45,456 nt of DNA from NCBI RefSeq assembly GCF_000374165.1, contig NZ_KB893746.1, positions 1-45,456 of the forward strand. Reading direction: 5' to 3'. This DNA is from Parafrankia elaeagni (GTDB lineage: Bacteria; Actinomycetota; Actinomycetes; Frankiales; Frankiaceae). The notes below the pieces were generated by a model. The model worked only from the letters and a program-made list of their open reading frames with translations, did not search any database and had not been told where the DNA came from. Below, piece by piece: positions 24,382 to 32,428 of the stretch. The stretch's first letter is position 1, and each line of letters opens with the position of its first letter. Position numbers and translations under genes: made by a program.

Positions 24382-25434
24382 CTGGCTTCCCTCGACGGCC
24401 GGAGCCGTGGGCGGGGTGTGATCGTGCGCCCTGCCCACGGTGGGGGTGCGGGCCGGCTCGCCGCGGAACCCGGTCTCGAAGAGCCGGTCGAGGTCCGCGT
24501 CGGGGATGCCGCCGCAGGTGTCCGCGACCGACACCACCGCGCGTGCCGCCGACACGTTCGCCGTCACCGCGACCGTCCCGTCGCTGGGGGTGTGCCGGAT
24601 CGCGTTGACCAGCAGATTGCTCAGCACACGGCCGACCTCGGCGACGTCGATGTCGACCTTGGTGGTGTCGTCGGCCTCGCCCCGCAGGAGCACCCCCTTC
24701 GCCCGGGCCAGCGGGTCCGCGGCGGCGACCGCGTCCGACACGACATCGCTGAGCGCCACCGTCTCCAGCGTGAGCTCCAGCGAGCCGGCGTGCAGCCGCG
24801 ACAGCTCGAACAGGTCGTCGACGAGGCTGGAGAGCCGCTCCGAGCTGCGCACCATCGCCCGGTGGTAGCGGGCGACGGTGGCGGCGTCGCTGACGACCCC
24901 GTCGTCGAGTGCCTCGGCGGTCGCGCGGATGCCGGCGATCGGCGTCCGCAGGTCGTGGCTGACCCACGCGACCAGCTCGCGGCGGCTCGCCTCCAGCGCC
25001 CGCTCCCGTTCCCGCGCGGCGGCGAGCCGCCGGTGCGACTCGTCCAGCGCCCGGGCGATCGCCGCCAGCTCGGCGGTCGGCGGCGGCCGGCGGACGGGCT
25101 CGTAGCCGGGCTCGCCCAGATGCCCCGCGGCCACCGTCAGCGCGGTGGACGCCCGCGCCAGCGGACGGCCGAGCCACAGCGTCGTCGCCGTGGCGGCCAC
25201 GGCGGACACGGCCAGCACCACGAGCACCACGTCGAGATCGTGGTCGGAGAGGAACATCGCCTGGGCCGTGCCGGCGACGCCGGCCGCCATCGCGGCGACC
25301 CCGGCGAGAACGAGCACCGCTCCCCAGACGCGGATCGGTGCGCGCCGCAGCCAGCGCAGCGCCGGCGCGACGAGCAGCGGCGCGACCAGTGAGCAGGCCA
25401 GCGCGATCCCGACGATGTGCAGCAGGTCCGTCAC
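24265..25434 (-). CDS. Sensor histidine kinase
   Basis: 389 residues. N-terminal hydrophobic helices (about 5-30, 38-60, 68-90) with only short loops, so no large sensor domain; then a HAMP-like linker, H-box LVAWVSHDLRTPIAGIRA with the phospho-acceptor His, N-box NLLVNAIRHT, G1 DTCGGIPDADL and G2 SGLGLAIVRG. The ATG overlaps the response regulator stop as ATGA. Convergent with the molybdoprotein operon and in the middle of the glycan/redox block, so it is a candidate regulator of it. The signal is unknown. Confidence 0.95.
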   Translation of the reverse strand: MTDLLHIVGIALACSLVAPLLVAPALRWLRRAPIRVWGAVLVLAGVAAMAAGVAGTAQAMFLSDHDLDVVLVVLAVSAVAATATTLWLGRPLARASTALTVAAGHLGEPGYEPVRRPPPTAELAAIARALDESHRRLAAARERERALEASRRELVAWVSHDLRTPIAGIRATAEALDDGVVSDAATVARYHRAMVRSSERLSSLVDDLFELSRLHAGSLELTLETVALSDVVSDAVAAADPLARAKGVLLRGEADDTTKVDIDVAEVGRVLSNLLVNAIRHTPSDGTVAVTANVSAARAVVSVADTCGGIPDADLDRLFETGFRGEPARTPTVGRAHDHTPPTAPAVEGSQSGLGLAIVRGIVEAHGGGVTVHNIDGGCRFVVELPLAA

Positions 25435-26165
25435 GACCGCTCCCCGCCCGCGCCGACGTCACCCGGACCGACGTCGCCCGCGCTGGCTCCGGCCTCGAAC
25501 CGGTACCCGATGCCCCAGACCGTCAGCAGCAGCGCCGGACTGGTCGGATCCGCCTCGACCTTCTCCCGCAGCCGGCGGATGTGGACGGTCACGGTCGAGG
25601 CGTCGCCGTAGGTCCAGCCCCACACCCGCTCCAGCAGTGTCACCCGGGAGAACGCCTCACCCGGGTGCGCCATCAGGAAGGCGAGCAGGTCGAACTCCCG
25701 TACCGTCAGCGCCAGGGGCTCGTCACCGCGGGTCGCCACCCGGGCGGCGACGTCCACGACGAGGGAACCGGCCCGCAGCACGCCGCGCCCGGCCGGTGGC
25801 GGCGCCAGCGTGCGGCGCAGCACCGACTGGACCCGCAGCACCAGCTCGCGCGGGGAGAACGGCTTGGTGACGTAGTCGTCGGCGCCCGTCTCCAACCCGG
25901 CGACCCGGTCGGCCTCCTCACCGAGCGCCGTCAGCATCACGATCGGCACCGCGCTTCGTTCCCGCAGCCGGCGACAGACCTGCCGCCCGTCCAGGCCGGG
26001 CAGCATCAGGTCGAGCACGACGAGGTCGGGCTGGCACTCGGCGGCGAGCGCCAGGGCCGCGTGGCCGTCGCCGGCCCGCTCCACCTCGAAGCCGGCGTGG
26101 GAGAGGTAACGGCCGACGACGTCCGCGACGGTCGGGTCGTCCTCGACGAGCAACACCCGGGCCAT
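25431..26165 (-). CDS. OmpR-family response regulator
   Basis: 244 residues. Receiver domain with D9/D10, phospho-acceptor D52 (VVLDLMLPG), conserved Thr (IVMLTALGEE) and Lys (DYVTKPFSPRE); winged-helix effector domain ending VHIRRLREKVEADP and VWGIGYRFEA. Transcribed first in a two-gene operon with its kinase. The divergent GT2 gene starts 142 bp away and the spacer has repeated TGTAAGAA boxes that could be its operator. Confidence 0.96.
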   Translation of the reverse strand: MARVLLVEDDPTVADVVGRYLSHAGFEVERAGDGHAALALAAECQPDLVVLDLMLPGLDGRQVCRRLRERSAVPIVMLTALGEEADRVAGLETGADDYVTKPFSPRELVLRVQSVLRRTLAPPPAGRGVLRAGSLVVDVAARVATRGDEPLALTVREFDLLAFLMAHPGEAFSRVTLLERVWGWTYGDASTVTVHIRRLREKVEADPTSPALLLTVWGIGYRFEAGASAGDVGPGDVGAGGERS

Positions 26166-26224
26166 CCGCCAACGTTAGACGTCCCGGGAGCCCCCGCCGA
26201 GGGCTGTCCACGTGTCCGTTCGTG

Positions 26225-26283
26225 CTTTGTAAGAAGCAGGCCGCGCCGGCGAGGACGTTCCCGTTCTGTAAGAACTGTCAGCA
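26225..26283. promoter_or_regulatory. Candidate OmpR-type operator between regulator and GT2 operon
   Basis: TGTAAGAA occurs at 26228-26235 and 26267-26274, 39 bp apart. The second belongs to CTGTAAGAA-CTGTCAGCA, two half-sites in direct repeat with a 9-bp period, the kind of arrangement OmpR-type dimers bind. It is the only A/T-rich patch in the 142-bp divergent spacer. Confidence 0.45.
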
Positions 26284-26307
26284 CGTTCCGTCACTAGCCT
26301 GCCGACC

Positions 26308-27006
26308 ATGCTCACTGAACGTCAGTCGCCGCCGGGCGCCGGCGCCGTCCACCAGGTGGATGTCGTGCTGCCGTGTCTGGACGAGGCCGCCGCCCTGCCC
26401 TGGGTCCTGGAGCGGATCCCGGCCGGCTACCACGCGATCGTCGCCGACAACGGCTCCACCGACGGCTCCGCCGCCCTGGCCCGCCGGCTGGGCGCCCACG
26501 TCGTCGAGGTGCCGATGCGTGGCTACGGGGCGGCCGTGCACGCCGGTCTGCTCGCCGCCCGCGCCCCCGTGGTCTGCGTCTGCGACGCCGACGCCTCGCT
26601 CGACCCGACGGAACTGCCGCGCCTCGTCGGCCCGGTCGCCGCCGGCGCGGCCGACCTCGTCGTCGGCCGGCGCCGGACCACACAGCGGGGCGCGTGGCCG
26701 CTGCACGCCCGCACCGGCAACGCGATCGTCGCCCGCCAGCTCCGCCGGCGCTGCGGGGCACCCGTTCGCGACATCGGCCCGATGCGCGTCGCCCGGCGCG
26801 AGGCCCTGCTCGCCCTCGGCGTGGCCGACCGCCGGTTCGGCTACCCGCTGGAGCTGCTCGCCCGGGCCGCCGCGGCCGACTGGCGCATCGCCGAGGTCGA
26901 CGTCCCGTACCTGCCCCGCCGGGGCCGGTCGAAGGTCACCGGGACAGCCCTCGGCACCGCCCGCGCCGTGCGGGACATGTCGGCGGTGCTGCGGAGCATT
27001 CCGTGA
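26308..27006 (+). CDS. GT2-family glycosyltransferase (DPM/DPG synthase-like)
   Basis: 232 residues from ATG 26308, with no TM helix. It has VDVVLPCLDEAAALP, VADNGSTDGSA, the DAD metal motif in VCVCDADASLDP, and the acceptor-side DIGPMRVARREAL and VPYLPRRGRSKVTG of dolichyl-phosphate-sugar synthase-type enzymes. In such enzymes the product is a polyprenyl-phosphate sugar, the donor used by GT-C transferases; one of those is coded 4 kb away. Head of a coupled gene set: its stop overlaps the next GTG. Confidence 0.93.
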   Translation: MLTERQSPPGAGAVHQVDVVLPCLDEAAALPWVLERIPAGYHAIVADNGSTDGSAALARRLGAHVVEVPMRGYGAAVHAGLLAARAPVVCVCDADASLDPTELPRLVGPVAAGAADLVVGRRRTTQRGAWPLHARTGNAIVARQLRRRCGAPVRDIGPMRVARREALLALGVADRRFGYPLELLARAAAADWRIAEVDVPYLPRRGRSKVTGTALGTARAVRDMSAVLRSIP

Positions 27007-27773
27007 GGCAACATGCCGTGAGCAAACGTTCGGTGACGCTGATCGTCATCGCCAAGGAGCCGCGACCAGGCCGGGTGAAGACCCGCCTGACGCCCCCCTA
27101 CCGGCCGGAACAGGCGTCGGCGCTGGCCGCGGCCGCGCTCGCCGACACCCTGGACGCCGTGGCGGCGACCTGTGCGAGCTGCCACCCCGAGCTACCGGTG
27201 CGTCCCCTGGTGGTTCTCGACGGGACACCCGGCGACTGGCTGCCGGCCCACCTGCCGGTCGTCGCCCAGGCCGGCGGCCCGTTCGACGAACGGCTCGCCG
27301 CCGCGTTCGACACCGTCCGCGGCGAACCGGCCCTGCTGATCGGGATGGACACCCCGCAGGTACGTGCCCACACCCTGGCCGCGGCCTGCCGCACGCTGCT
27401 CCGCACGGACGCGGTCCTCGGCCCGGCGCTCGACGGCGGCTGGTGGGCACTCGGCCTGCGTGCGGCCGACGGCAACCTCGTCCGGGGAGTCGCGACATCC
27501 CGGACGGACACCGGCGCCGTGCAGCGTGCCCGGCTCGGCGCCGCCGGCCTGCGTGTGGTGGATCTTCCCGTGCTGCGGGACGTCGACACCGCCCCCGACG
27601 TGGAGCTGGTCGCGAACCTGGCACCGGACGGGCGGTTCGCCGCCCTGACCCGCTCCCTCCGGAACCCCGGCCTCCAGACCACCGGCCTCCAGACCACCGG
27701 CCTCCAGACCACCGGTCTTCAGACCACCGGCCGTCAGGCCGACCACGAGACACGTCTGACCCACTCAGGATGA
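27003..27773 (+). CDS. DUF2064 / TIGR04282-type glycosyltransferase-like protein
   Basis: 256 residues from GTG 27003 (GTGA overlap with the GT2 stop); GTG 27018 is an alternative. The N-terminus has the nucleotidyltransferase-like signature IAKEPRPGRVKTRL, followed by LLIGMDTPQV (acidic metal site) and VLGPALDGGWWALGLR. The family has a CofC/MobA-like GT-A fold and is annotated as 'arsenosugar biosynthesis glycosyltransferase', but its real reaction is mostly unproven. The C-terminal GLQTT repeat (four copies) is extra and probably unstructured. Coupled by ATGA to the methyltransferase. Confidence 0.88.
   Translation: MRQHAVSKRSVTLIVIAKEPRPGRVKTRLTPPYRPEQASALAAAALADTLDAVAATCASCHPELPVRPLVVLDGTPGDWLPAHLPVVAQAGGPFDERLAAAFDTVRGEPALLIGMDTPQVRAHTLAAACRTLLRTDAVLGPALDGGWWALGLRAADGNLVRGVATSRTDTGAVQRARLGAAGLRVVDLPVLRDVDTAPDVELVANLAPDGRFAALTRSLRNPGLQTTGLQTTGLQTTGLQTTGRQADHETRLTHSG
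27669..27728. repeat. 15-bp tandem repeat, four copies
   Basis: GGCCTCCAGACCACC three times and one diverged copy, encoding GLQTT at the end of the DUF2064 protein. Confidence 0.95.
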
Positions 27774-28525
27774 GGGCCGACAACACCGCCGTCGCCCGCT
27801 CCGGAGCCGCGGGCGCGGTCGCGGGCGTGGGCGTGGGCGGGGGCGTGGGCGTGGGCGGGGGCGTGGCGTCACCGGGTGCCGTCTACGACGCCGCGCTGCG
27901 CGCACCGGGCAGCCCGCTCCTCGCCCGGCAGCACGGGCAGTGGAGGGCACTGCGCGTCGACCGGTGGCTGGGCCCGGCCTCGACCGCCGACGAGTCGGTG
28001 CTCTCCCGATGCCACGGCCCCGCCCTCGACGTCGGCTGCGGGCCGGGACGTCTCGTCGCCGCCCTCGCCGCCCGTGGCATCCCTGTCCTCGGCATCGACG
28101 TCGCTCCCTTCGCCGTCCTCCTGACCCGGCGGTCAGGCGCCTCGGCGCTGTGCCGCGACGTCTTCGGCCCGCTGCCCGGGGCCGGCCGGTGGCGCGAGGC
28201 ACTGCTCGTCGACGGCAACATCGGGATCGGCGGCGACCCCGGCCGGCTGCTGAACCGGATCGCCCTGCTGCTGGCCCCGGACGGCACCGTGCTGGTCGAA
28301 CTCGACCCGCCAGGCGCACCGACCGGCCCCTACTGGACCCGGCTGGCGGCCGCGGGCCTCGTCAGCGCCCCGCTGCGCTGGGCCGGAGTGGGCGTCGACG
28401 GGATCGCCGGACTCGCCGCCGCCAGCGGTTTCGACGTCGCGGAGACCTGGCGGGCCACCGGGCGGCACTTCGCCCGCCTCGTCCGCGCCGGCGATGCGGC
28501 CCGCTCTGATTTCCTCGGCTCGTAA
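27770..28525 (+). CDS. Class I SAM-dependent methyltransferase
   Basis: 251 residues from ATG 27770 (ATGA overlap with the previous stop). Motif I ALDVGCGPGRLVAALAARG, then VLGIDVAPFAV with the acidic ribose-binding residue. The N-terminus holds a Gly-Val repeat (GVGVGGGVGVGGGV) absent from ordinary family members. Substrate unknown; position in a sugar-handling operon suggests a sugar or lipid-sugar acceptor. Confidence 0.9.
   Translation: MRADNTAVARSGAAGAVAGVGVGGGVGVGGGVASPGAVYDAALRAPGSPLLARQHGQWRALRVDRWLGPASTADESVLSRCHGPALDVGCGPGRLVAALAARGIPVLGIDVAPFAVLLTRRSGASALCRDVFGPLPGAGRWREALLVDGNIGIGGDPGRLLNRIALLLAPDGTVLVELDPPGAPTGPYWTRLAAAGLVSAPLRWAGVGVDGIAGLAAASGFDVAETWRATGRHFARLVRAGDAARSDFLGS
27823..27858. 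repeat. 18-bp tandem repeat, two copies
   Basis: GGGCGTGGGCGTGGGCGG twice in direct succession, encoding the Gly-Val repeat near the methyltransferase start. Confidence 0.9.
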
Positions 28526-28573
28526 GGACCCGCGGGGGCCCGCGGCGCCACGTCGGCACCTAGCGTCGCCAGC

Positions 28574-29623
28574 GTGCACATCCTCGTCACCGGCGGCGCC
28601 GGTTTCATCGGGTCCCATCTCGTCGAGGCGCTGGTGGCGGCGGGGGAGCGGGTCCGGGTCCTCGACGCGCTGGACCCCGCCGTCCACCGGACCCGCCCGA
28701 CCCCGGAGAACCTGCCGGCCGAGCTTGTCGTCGGCGACGTCCGCGACGCGGGCGACGTCGAGTCCGCGCTCGATGGGGTGGACGCCGTGTGCCATCTCGC
28801 CGCGAAGGTCGGCCACGGCGTCGACCTCGACGACCTGCCCGCCTACACCAGCCACAACGATCTCGGCACGGCCGTCCTGCTCGCCGCGATGGCACGCCGC
28901 GGCGTGCGCCGGCTGGTGCTGGCGAGCTCGATGGTCGTCTACGGCGAGGGCGCGTACCGGTGCGCGGCCGACGGCCCGGTCAGGCCCAATCCCCGCGCCG
29001 AGGGCGACCTGCGGTCCGGACGGTTCGAACCCGCCTGCCCCGGCTGCGGACGTCCGCTGGAACCGACCCTGGTACACGAGGACGCGCCGCTCGACCCGCG
29101 CAGCGTCTACGCCGCCAGCAAGGTCGCGCAGGAACACCTCGCCGCCGTCTGGGCGGCTGCCTGCGGTGGATCGGTGGCCGCGTTGCGCTACCACAACGTC
29201 TACGGCCCGCGGATGCCGCGGAACACCCCCTACGCCGGCGTCGCGTCGATCTTCCGCAGCGCCCTGGAACGGGGTGAGCCCCCGCAGGTCTTCGAGGACG
29301 GCGCCCAGCTCCGCGACTTCGTCCACGTCCGGGACGTCGCGCGGGCCACCGCCCTGGCGCTGTCCCCCCGGGCCGCCGAGCCCGGGCGGCTGAGGGCCCT
29401 CAACATCGGCAGCGGCCAGCCGCGCACCATCGGCGACATGGCGTGGGCGCTCGCCCGCGCGTACGGCGGTCCGGACCCGGTGATCACAGGCCGTTACCGC
29501 GCGGCGGACGTCCGCCATGTGACCGCCTCGTCCGCCCGCGCCCGCGACATCCTCGGCTATCAGGCCGCGGTCGCCTTCGCCGAAGGCCTGACGGAGTTCG
29601 CCCGGGCCCCGCTGCGGGTGTGA
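28574..29623 (+). CDS. NDP-sugar epimerase (dTDP-L-rhamnose 4-epimerase-like SDR)
   Basis: 349 residues from GTG 28574, 48 bp after the methyltransferase. Rossmann motif TGGAGFIGSH (7-16), SSMVVYGEGAYR, active-site YAASKVAQEH, and ALRYHNVYGPRMPRNTPYAG for nucleotide-sugar binding. Between strand and active site it has a CPGCGRPLEP insertion, a zinc-ribbon-like pair of Cys typical of the dTDP-L-rhamnose 4-epimerase group, which makes dTDP-6-deoxy-L-talose. Likely provides or edits the sugar used by the neighbouring transferases. Confidence 0.92.
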   Translation: MHILVTGGAGFIGSHLVEALVAAGERVRVLDALDPAVHRTRPTPENLPAELVVGDVRDAGDVESALDGVDAVCHLAAKVGHGVDLDDLPAYTSHNDLGTAVLLAAMARRGVRRLVLASSMVVYGEGAYRCAADGPVRPNPRAEGDLRSGRFEPACPGCGRPLEPTLVHEDAPLDPRSVYAASKVAQEHLAAVWAAACGGSVAALRYHNVYGPRMPRNTPYAGVASIFRSALERGEPPQVFEDGAQLRDFVHVRDVARATALALSPRAAEPGRLRALNIGSGQPRTIGDMAWALARAYGGPDPVITGRYRAADVRHVTASSARARDILGYQAAVAFAEGLTEFARAPLRV

Positions 29624-29868
29624 CCCGGCCGCCGTCACCACGTGGACGAGCTCTGAGCGGACGGTGACGAAGATCGACGCGATCGACGTCGTGGGTGACC
29701 CTGTTATCTGATCGCGAGCTCGTCGGACGTCGCCTGAGCGACCGGTCGCCGGAGTGACAGAGCGCACGCGAAGCGGGATGAGGGCAGCAGCATGGTCCCC
29801 AGCCGATCCGCTCGTTGTTCCGTGCCACGGAACTGCAACAGGCGGATGACGATGTGTGAGGAGCTGCT

Positions 29869-30390
29869 GTGAACCTCAGAGACATGACCCGAGGACGCCG
29901 AGTGGGAACGACGGGGGCACCCCTTCGCGTCGCCGTCGCCGGCGCCGCGTTGGCATTGGCGCTGGGCGCCTGCTCAGGATCCGACGACACGGACACCGCC
30001 GCCGGGGTCACGCCGGACGCGTCCGCTCCGGTGGCCGCGACGGCGGACGGTGCGGGCCACTCGTCGTCCTACGGATCGCACCCGTCCACCACGACTCCGG
30101 CGGTGGCTGCCACCGGAGCTCCGGCGGGCGGTGCGCAGAGCGCGACGACCGTGACCATCGAGAACTTCGCGTTCAGCCCGCAGACCGCGACGTTCAAGGT
30201 CGGGCAGACTGTCACCGTCGTCAACAACGACAGTGCTCCGCACACCTGGACCTCGGCGGACGGTGGCTTCGACACCGGCCGGCTCGAGCAGGGCCAGAGT
30301 GCCACGGTCACCTTCGGCAAGGCCGGAACCTTCACGGTGATCTGCGAGATCCACCCGTCGATGACCGGGACGGTGACGGTCACGGCCTGA
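29869..30390 (+). CDS. Cupredoxin (plastocyanin-like) lipoprotein
   Basis: 173 residues from GTG 29869 with TGAGGAG at 29857-29863. Signal peptide with lipobox LALGAC (Cys near 37), a Ser/Thr/His-rich linker, then a cupredoxin domain: IENFAFSPQTATFKVGQ, first copper His in NNDSAPHTWTS, and Cys-His-Met ligands in VICEIHPSMTG. A full type-1 copper set (His, Cys, His, Met), so a membrane-tethered electron carrier outside the cell. It could serve the nearby molybdoprotein as an electron acceptor, but only proximity supports this. The 245-bp upstream spacer shows nothing certain. Confidence 0.92.
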   Translation: MNLRDMTRGRRVGTTGAPLRVAVAGAALALALGACSGSDDTDTAAGVTPDASAPVAATADGAGHSSSYGSHPSTTTPAVAATGAPAGGAQSATTVTIENFAFSPQTATFKVGQTVTVVNNDSAPHTWTSADGGFDTGRLEQGQSATVTFGKAGTFTVICEIHPSMTGTVTVTA

Positions 30391-30674
30391 CGTGATGCGG
30401 GCCTCGTGCCGCTTCGTACCGGGTGGTCTGCCCGCGGCGTTTCGATCGGTGTTGCCGACAGACCCGGCCGGAGATGGTGCCCTCGGTTTCGAGGCCAGGG
30501 CCGCGCCGGGCACGGCGCCCGGGTAACGTCGAACCGGCCGCCACCAGCCAGCCCGGTCGTGGGCGCCGCTGATCGTGTGGCTTCGGAACGTGATTCGAGA
30601 CCGCCGAAGGCGCCGTTGCCGCGCCCGCGTGGGCTCTGCTACGACGAGCCAGCGGCTCAGATCTGGAGTGCTCC

Positions 30675-31577
30675 ATGCCGTCCGAGACGGATCCGTCGGG
30701 CACAGCGCCGCGCCGCTCCTTCGTCGCGGACGCGGCTCTCACCGAGCTTCTGGTCTCCGACCGGCGCTGTCTGATGGTGGCTCCGCTGACCGACGCCGTG
30801 CGTTCCCCGGAGGGCTCCGTCTCGGCGGGCATGATCCTCACCATCTTCGACGTCGGCGCCTCACACCCCGCAATGATCGCCTCCCAGCCCGGCTGGACTG
30901 CTACCCAGGACATCTCGCTGCACGGCGCGGGTCCGATCACCGAAGGCCCGATCGTGATCGACAACCAGCTCGTCCGGGTGGGGAAGAAGGTCGTCATCGC
31001 GTCCGCCGCCGTCTACGACGGGCACGGGGTGGACGACATCGAAAAGCTCCAGCAGCTGATCGACCAGGCAGGGCCGTCGGAGGGCCCCGCCGGCCTGGCT
31101 CGGGCTGGTGCCGGGCTGATTGCCTTTGCCCGCCTTCCCCGGGGGGCGGCGCCCGGCATGGACGACTACGACCCGGCCAGGTACATCGGGCAGGTCCGGC
31201 GCACCGGGGGCGCCGGCCTGGGCCCGGCGGTCGAGGGCTCTCTCTACGAGCGGGTGGGGCTGCGTCTGGTCGAGCCCCGCACCGGCCAGTTCGAGCTCGA
31301 CCGAACACCGTACGTGACGAACAGCATCGGCACGATTCTCGGCGGGGCCCAGGCCATCATGGTCGAAGCCGCTGCCGAGGCCATGCGCCCCGGCATGGTG
31401 GCGGCAGACCTGCAGATCCACTTCCTGTCCCAGGTGCGGACGGGGCCGGCACGCAGCGTCGGCACGGTGCTGCGCGACGCCGGAGACCACTCGGTGGTGA
31501 CGGTGCGGGTCACCGACGCGGGCCACGGCGACCAGATCCTCGCCCTCGCCACCGTCACCCTCCGCAGAGGGCAGTAG
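30675..31577 (+). CDS. Hotdog-fold thioesterase-like protein
   Basis: 300 residues from ATG 30675 with GGAG at 30665-30668. It contains two hotdog-like halves: VSAGMILTIFDVGASHPAM with WTATQDISLHGAGPI, and NSIGTILGGAQAIMVEAAAE with AADLQIHFLSQVRTGPARS, as in PaaI/acyl-CoA thioesterase double-hotdog proteins. The usual HGG active-site His is replaced (TILGGAQ), so activity is uncertain. Preceded by about 280 bp without a gene; followed by short GGCAGTAG direct repeats at 31567-31604. Confidence 0.8.
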   Translation: MPSETDPSGTAPRRSFVADAALTELLVSDRRCLMVAPLTDAVRSPEGSVSAGMILTIFDVGASHPAMIASQPGWTATQDISLHGAGPITEGPIVIDNQLVRVGKKVVIASAAVYDGHGVDDIEKLQQLIDQAGPSEGPAGLARAGAGLIAFARLPRGAAPGMDDYDPARYIGQVRRTGGAGLGPAVEGSLYERVGLRLVEPRTGQFELDRTPYVTNSIGTILGGAQAIMVEAAAEAMRPGMVAADLQIHFLSQVRTGPARSVGTVLRDAGDHSVVTVRVTDAGHGDQILALATVTLRRGQ

Positions 31578-31645
31578 GCAGTAGGCAGAGGGCCGGTAGG
31601 CAGTAGAACGGTAGAAGGTAGGACGCAGGCGACTGCCCGTCGTGA

Positions 31646-32347
31646 TCAGTCGACGTGGACGGGCCGGGCGTCCGCCGGCGGCTCGCCGAAGGTTTCCACC
31701 ATGTCGCGCGGCGCGACCTGCTCCCTGGTCAGAGTCGCGCCGCGAACCCGGTCGAGCCGGAACCACCGCCCGGCGCGGCGGGTACGGCACCAGGCCAGCA
31801 GATACCAGTGCCCGCCGGTGGCCGCGAACACCACAGGCTCGACGGCCCGGCGCGTGCTCGTCCGTCCCTCCCGGTCGACGTAGTCGAGGACGACGACCAC
31901 CCGCCGGCGCAGGGCCTCGTCGAGGGTGCGCGCCAGGGCCGGGCGGACATCAGCGATCTGGCGCCTCATCCAGAGCCGCGAACCGAGGTCGCGAGCCCGC
32001 CTCCGCTCGGTGACCGGCATCGCCGCCAGCACCTTCGCCAGCGCACTGCGGCCGTCCGGGGCGAACGGCAGGGCCGGGACAGCCGCCAGTGCCAACGCGA
32101 TCGCCGTCGCCTCGGCGGCGGTGATGTTGAGGGGCGGCATGGTCGCGCCCCCATCAAGCACATACCCTCCGCCCGGCCCGGACTGCGCCCAGATCGGGAC
32201 GCCGCCGTCCTGTAGTGCCGTGACGTCCCGTTTGATGGTCCGTTCGGACACCTCGAATCGCTGGGCGAGCTGCCGGCCCGTCCGGCCGGCCGGGCCAGCG
32301 GCCCGCAGCTGCTCGACGATGGCGTAGAGCCGATCCGTCCGGTTCAT
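31646..32347 (-). CDS. YafY-type HTH/WYL-domain transcriptional regulator
   Basis: 233 residues from ATG 32347, chosen because GGGAG on the minus strand is 6 nt upstream and MNRTDRLYAIVEQLRAAG is the standard start; a start at 32362 would add five residues. N-terminal HTH_11 (GRQLAQRFEVSERTIKRDVT) with GPGGGYVL wing, then a WYL domain with GHWYLLAWCRTRRAGRWFRLDR. WYL regulators sense ligands such as nucleotides or metabolites. Divergent from an alpha/beta hydrolase gene across a perfect inverted repeat, so it most likely represses or activates that gene and itself. Confidence 0.95.
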   Translation of the reverse strand: MNRTDRLYAIVEQLRAAGPAGRTGRQLAQRFEVSERTIKRDVTALQDGGVPIWAQSGPGGGYVLDGGATMPPLNITAAEATAIALALAAVPALPFAPDGRSALAKVLAAMPVTERRRARDLGSRLWMRRQIADVRPALARTLDEALRRRVVVVLDYVDREGRTSTRRAVEPVVFAATGGHWYLLAWCRTRRAGRWFRLDRVRGATLTREQVAPRDMVETFGEPPADARPVHVD

Positions 32348-32381
32348 GTAGCTCCCGGCCAAGTGTCAGAGAACTTCCTCG

Positions 32382-32411
32382 GAGTCGGTGACACAACGGT
32401 GTCACCGACTC
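32382..32411. promoter_or_regulatory. Perfect 13-bp inverted repeat: operator of the WYL regulator
   Basis: GAGTCGGTGACAC (32382-32394), spacer AACG, GTGTCACCGACTC (32399-32411). It lies in the 81-bp spacer between the divergent regulator and hydrolase genes. A TAGTCC box 6 bp upstream of the hydrolase ATG would put transcription start at or next to the ATG, with the operator in the -35 region. Confidence 0.75.
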
Positions 32412-32428
32412 GCCTCGACGCTAGTCCC

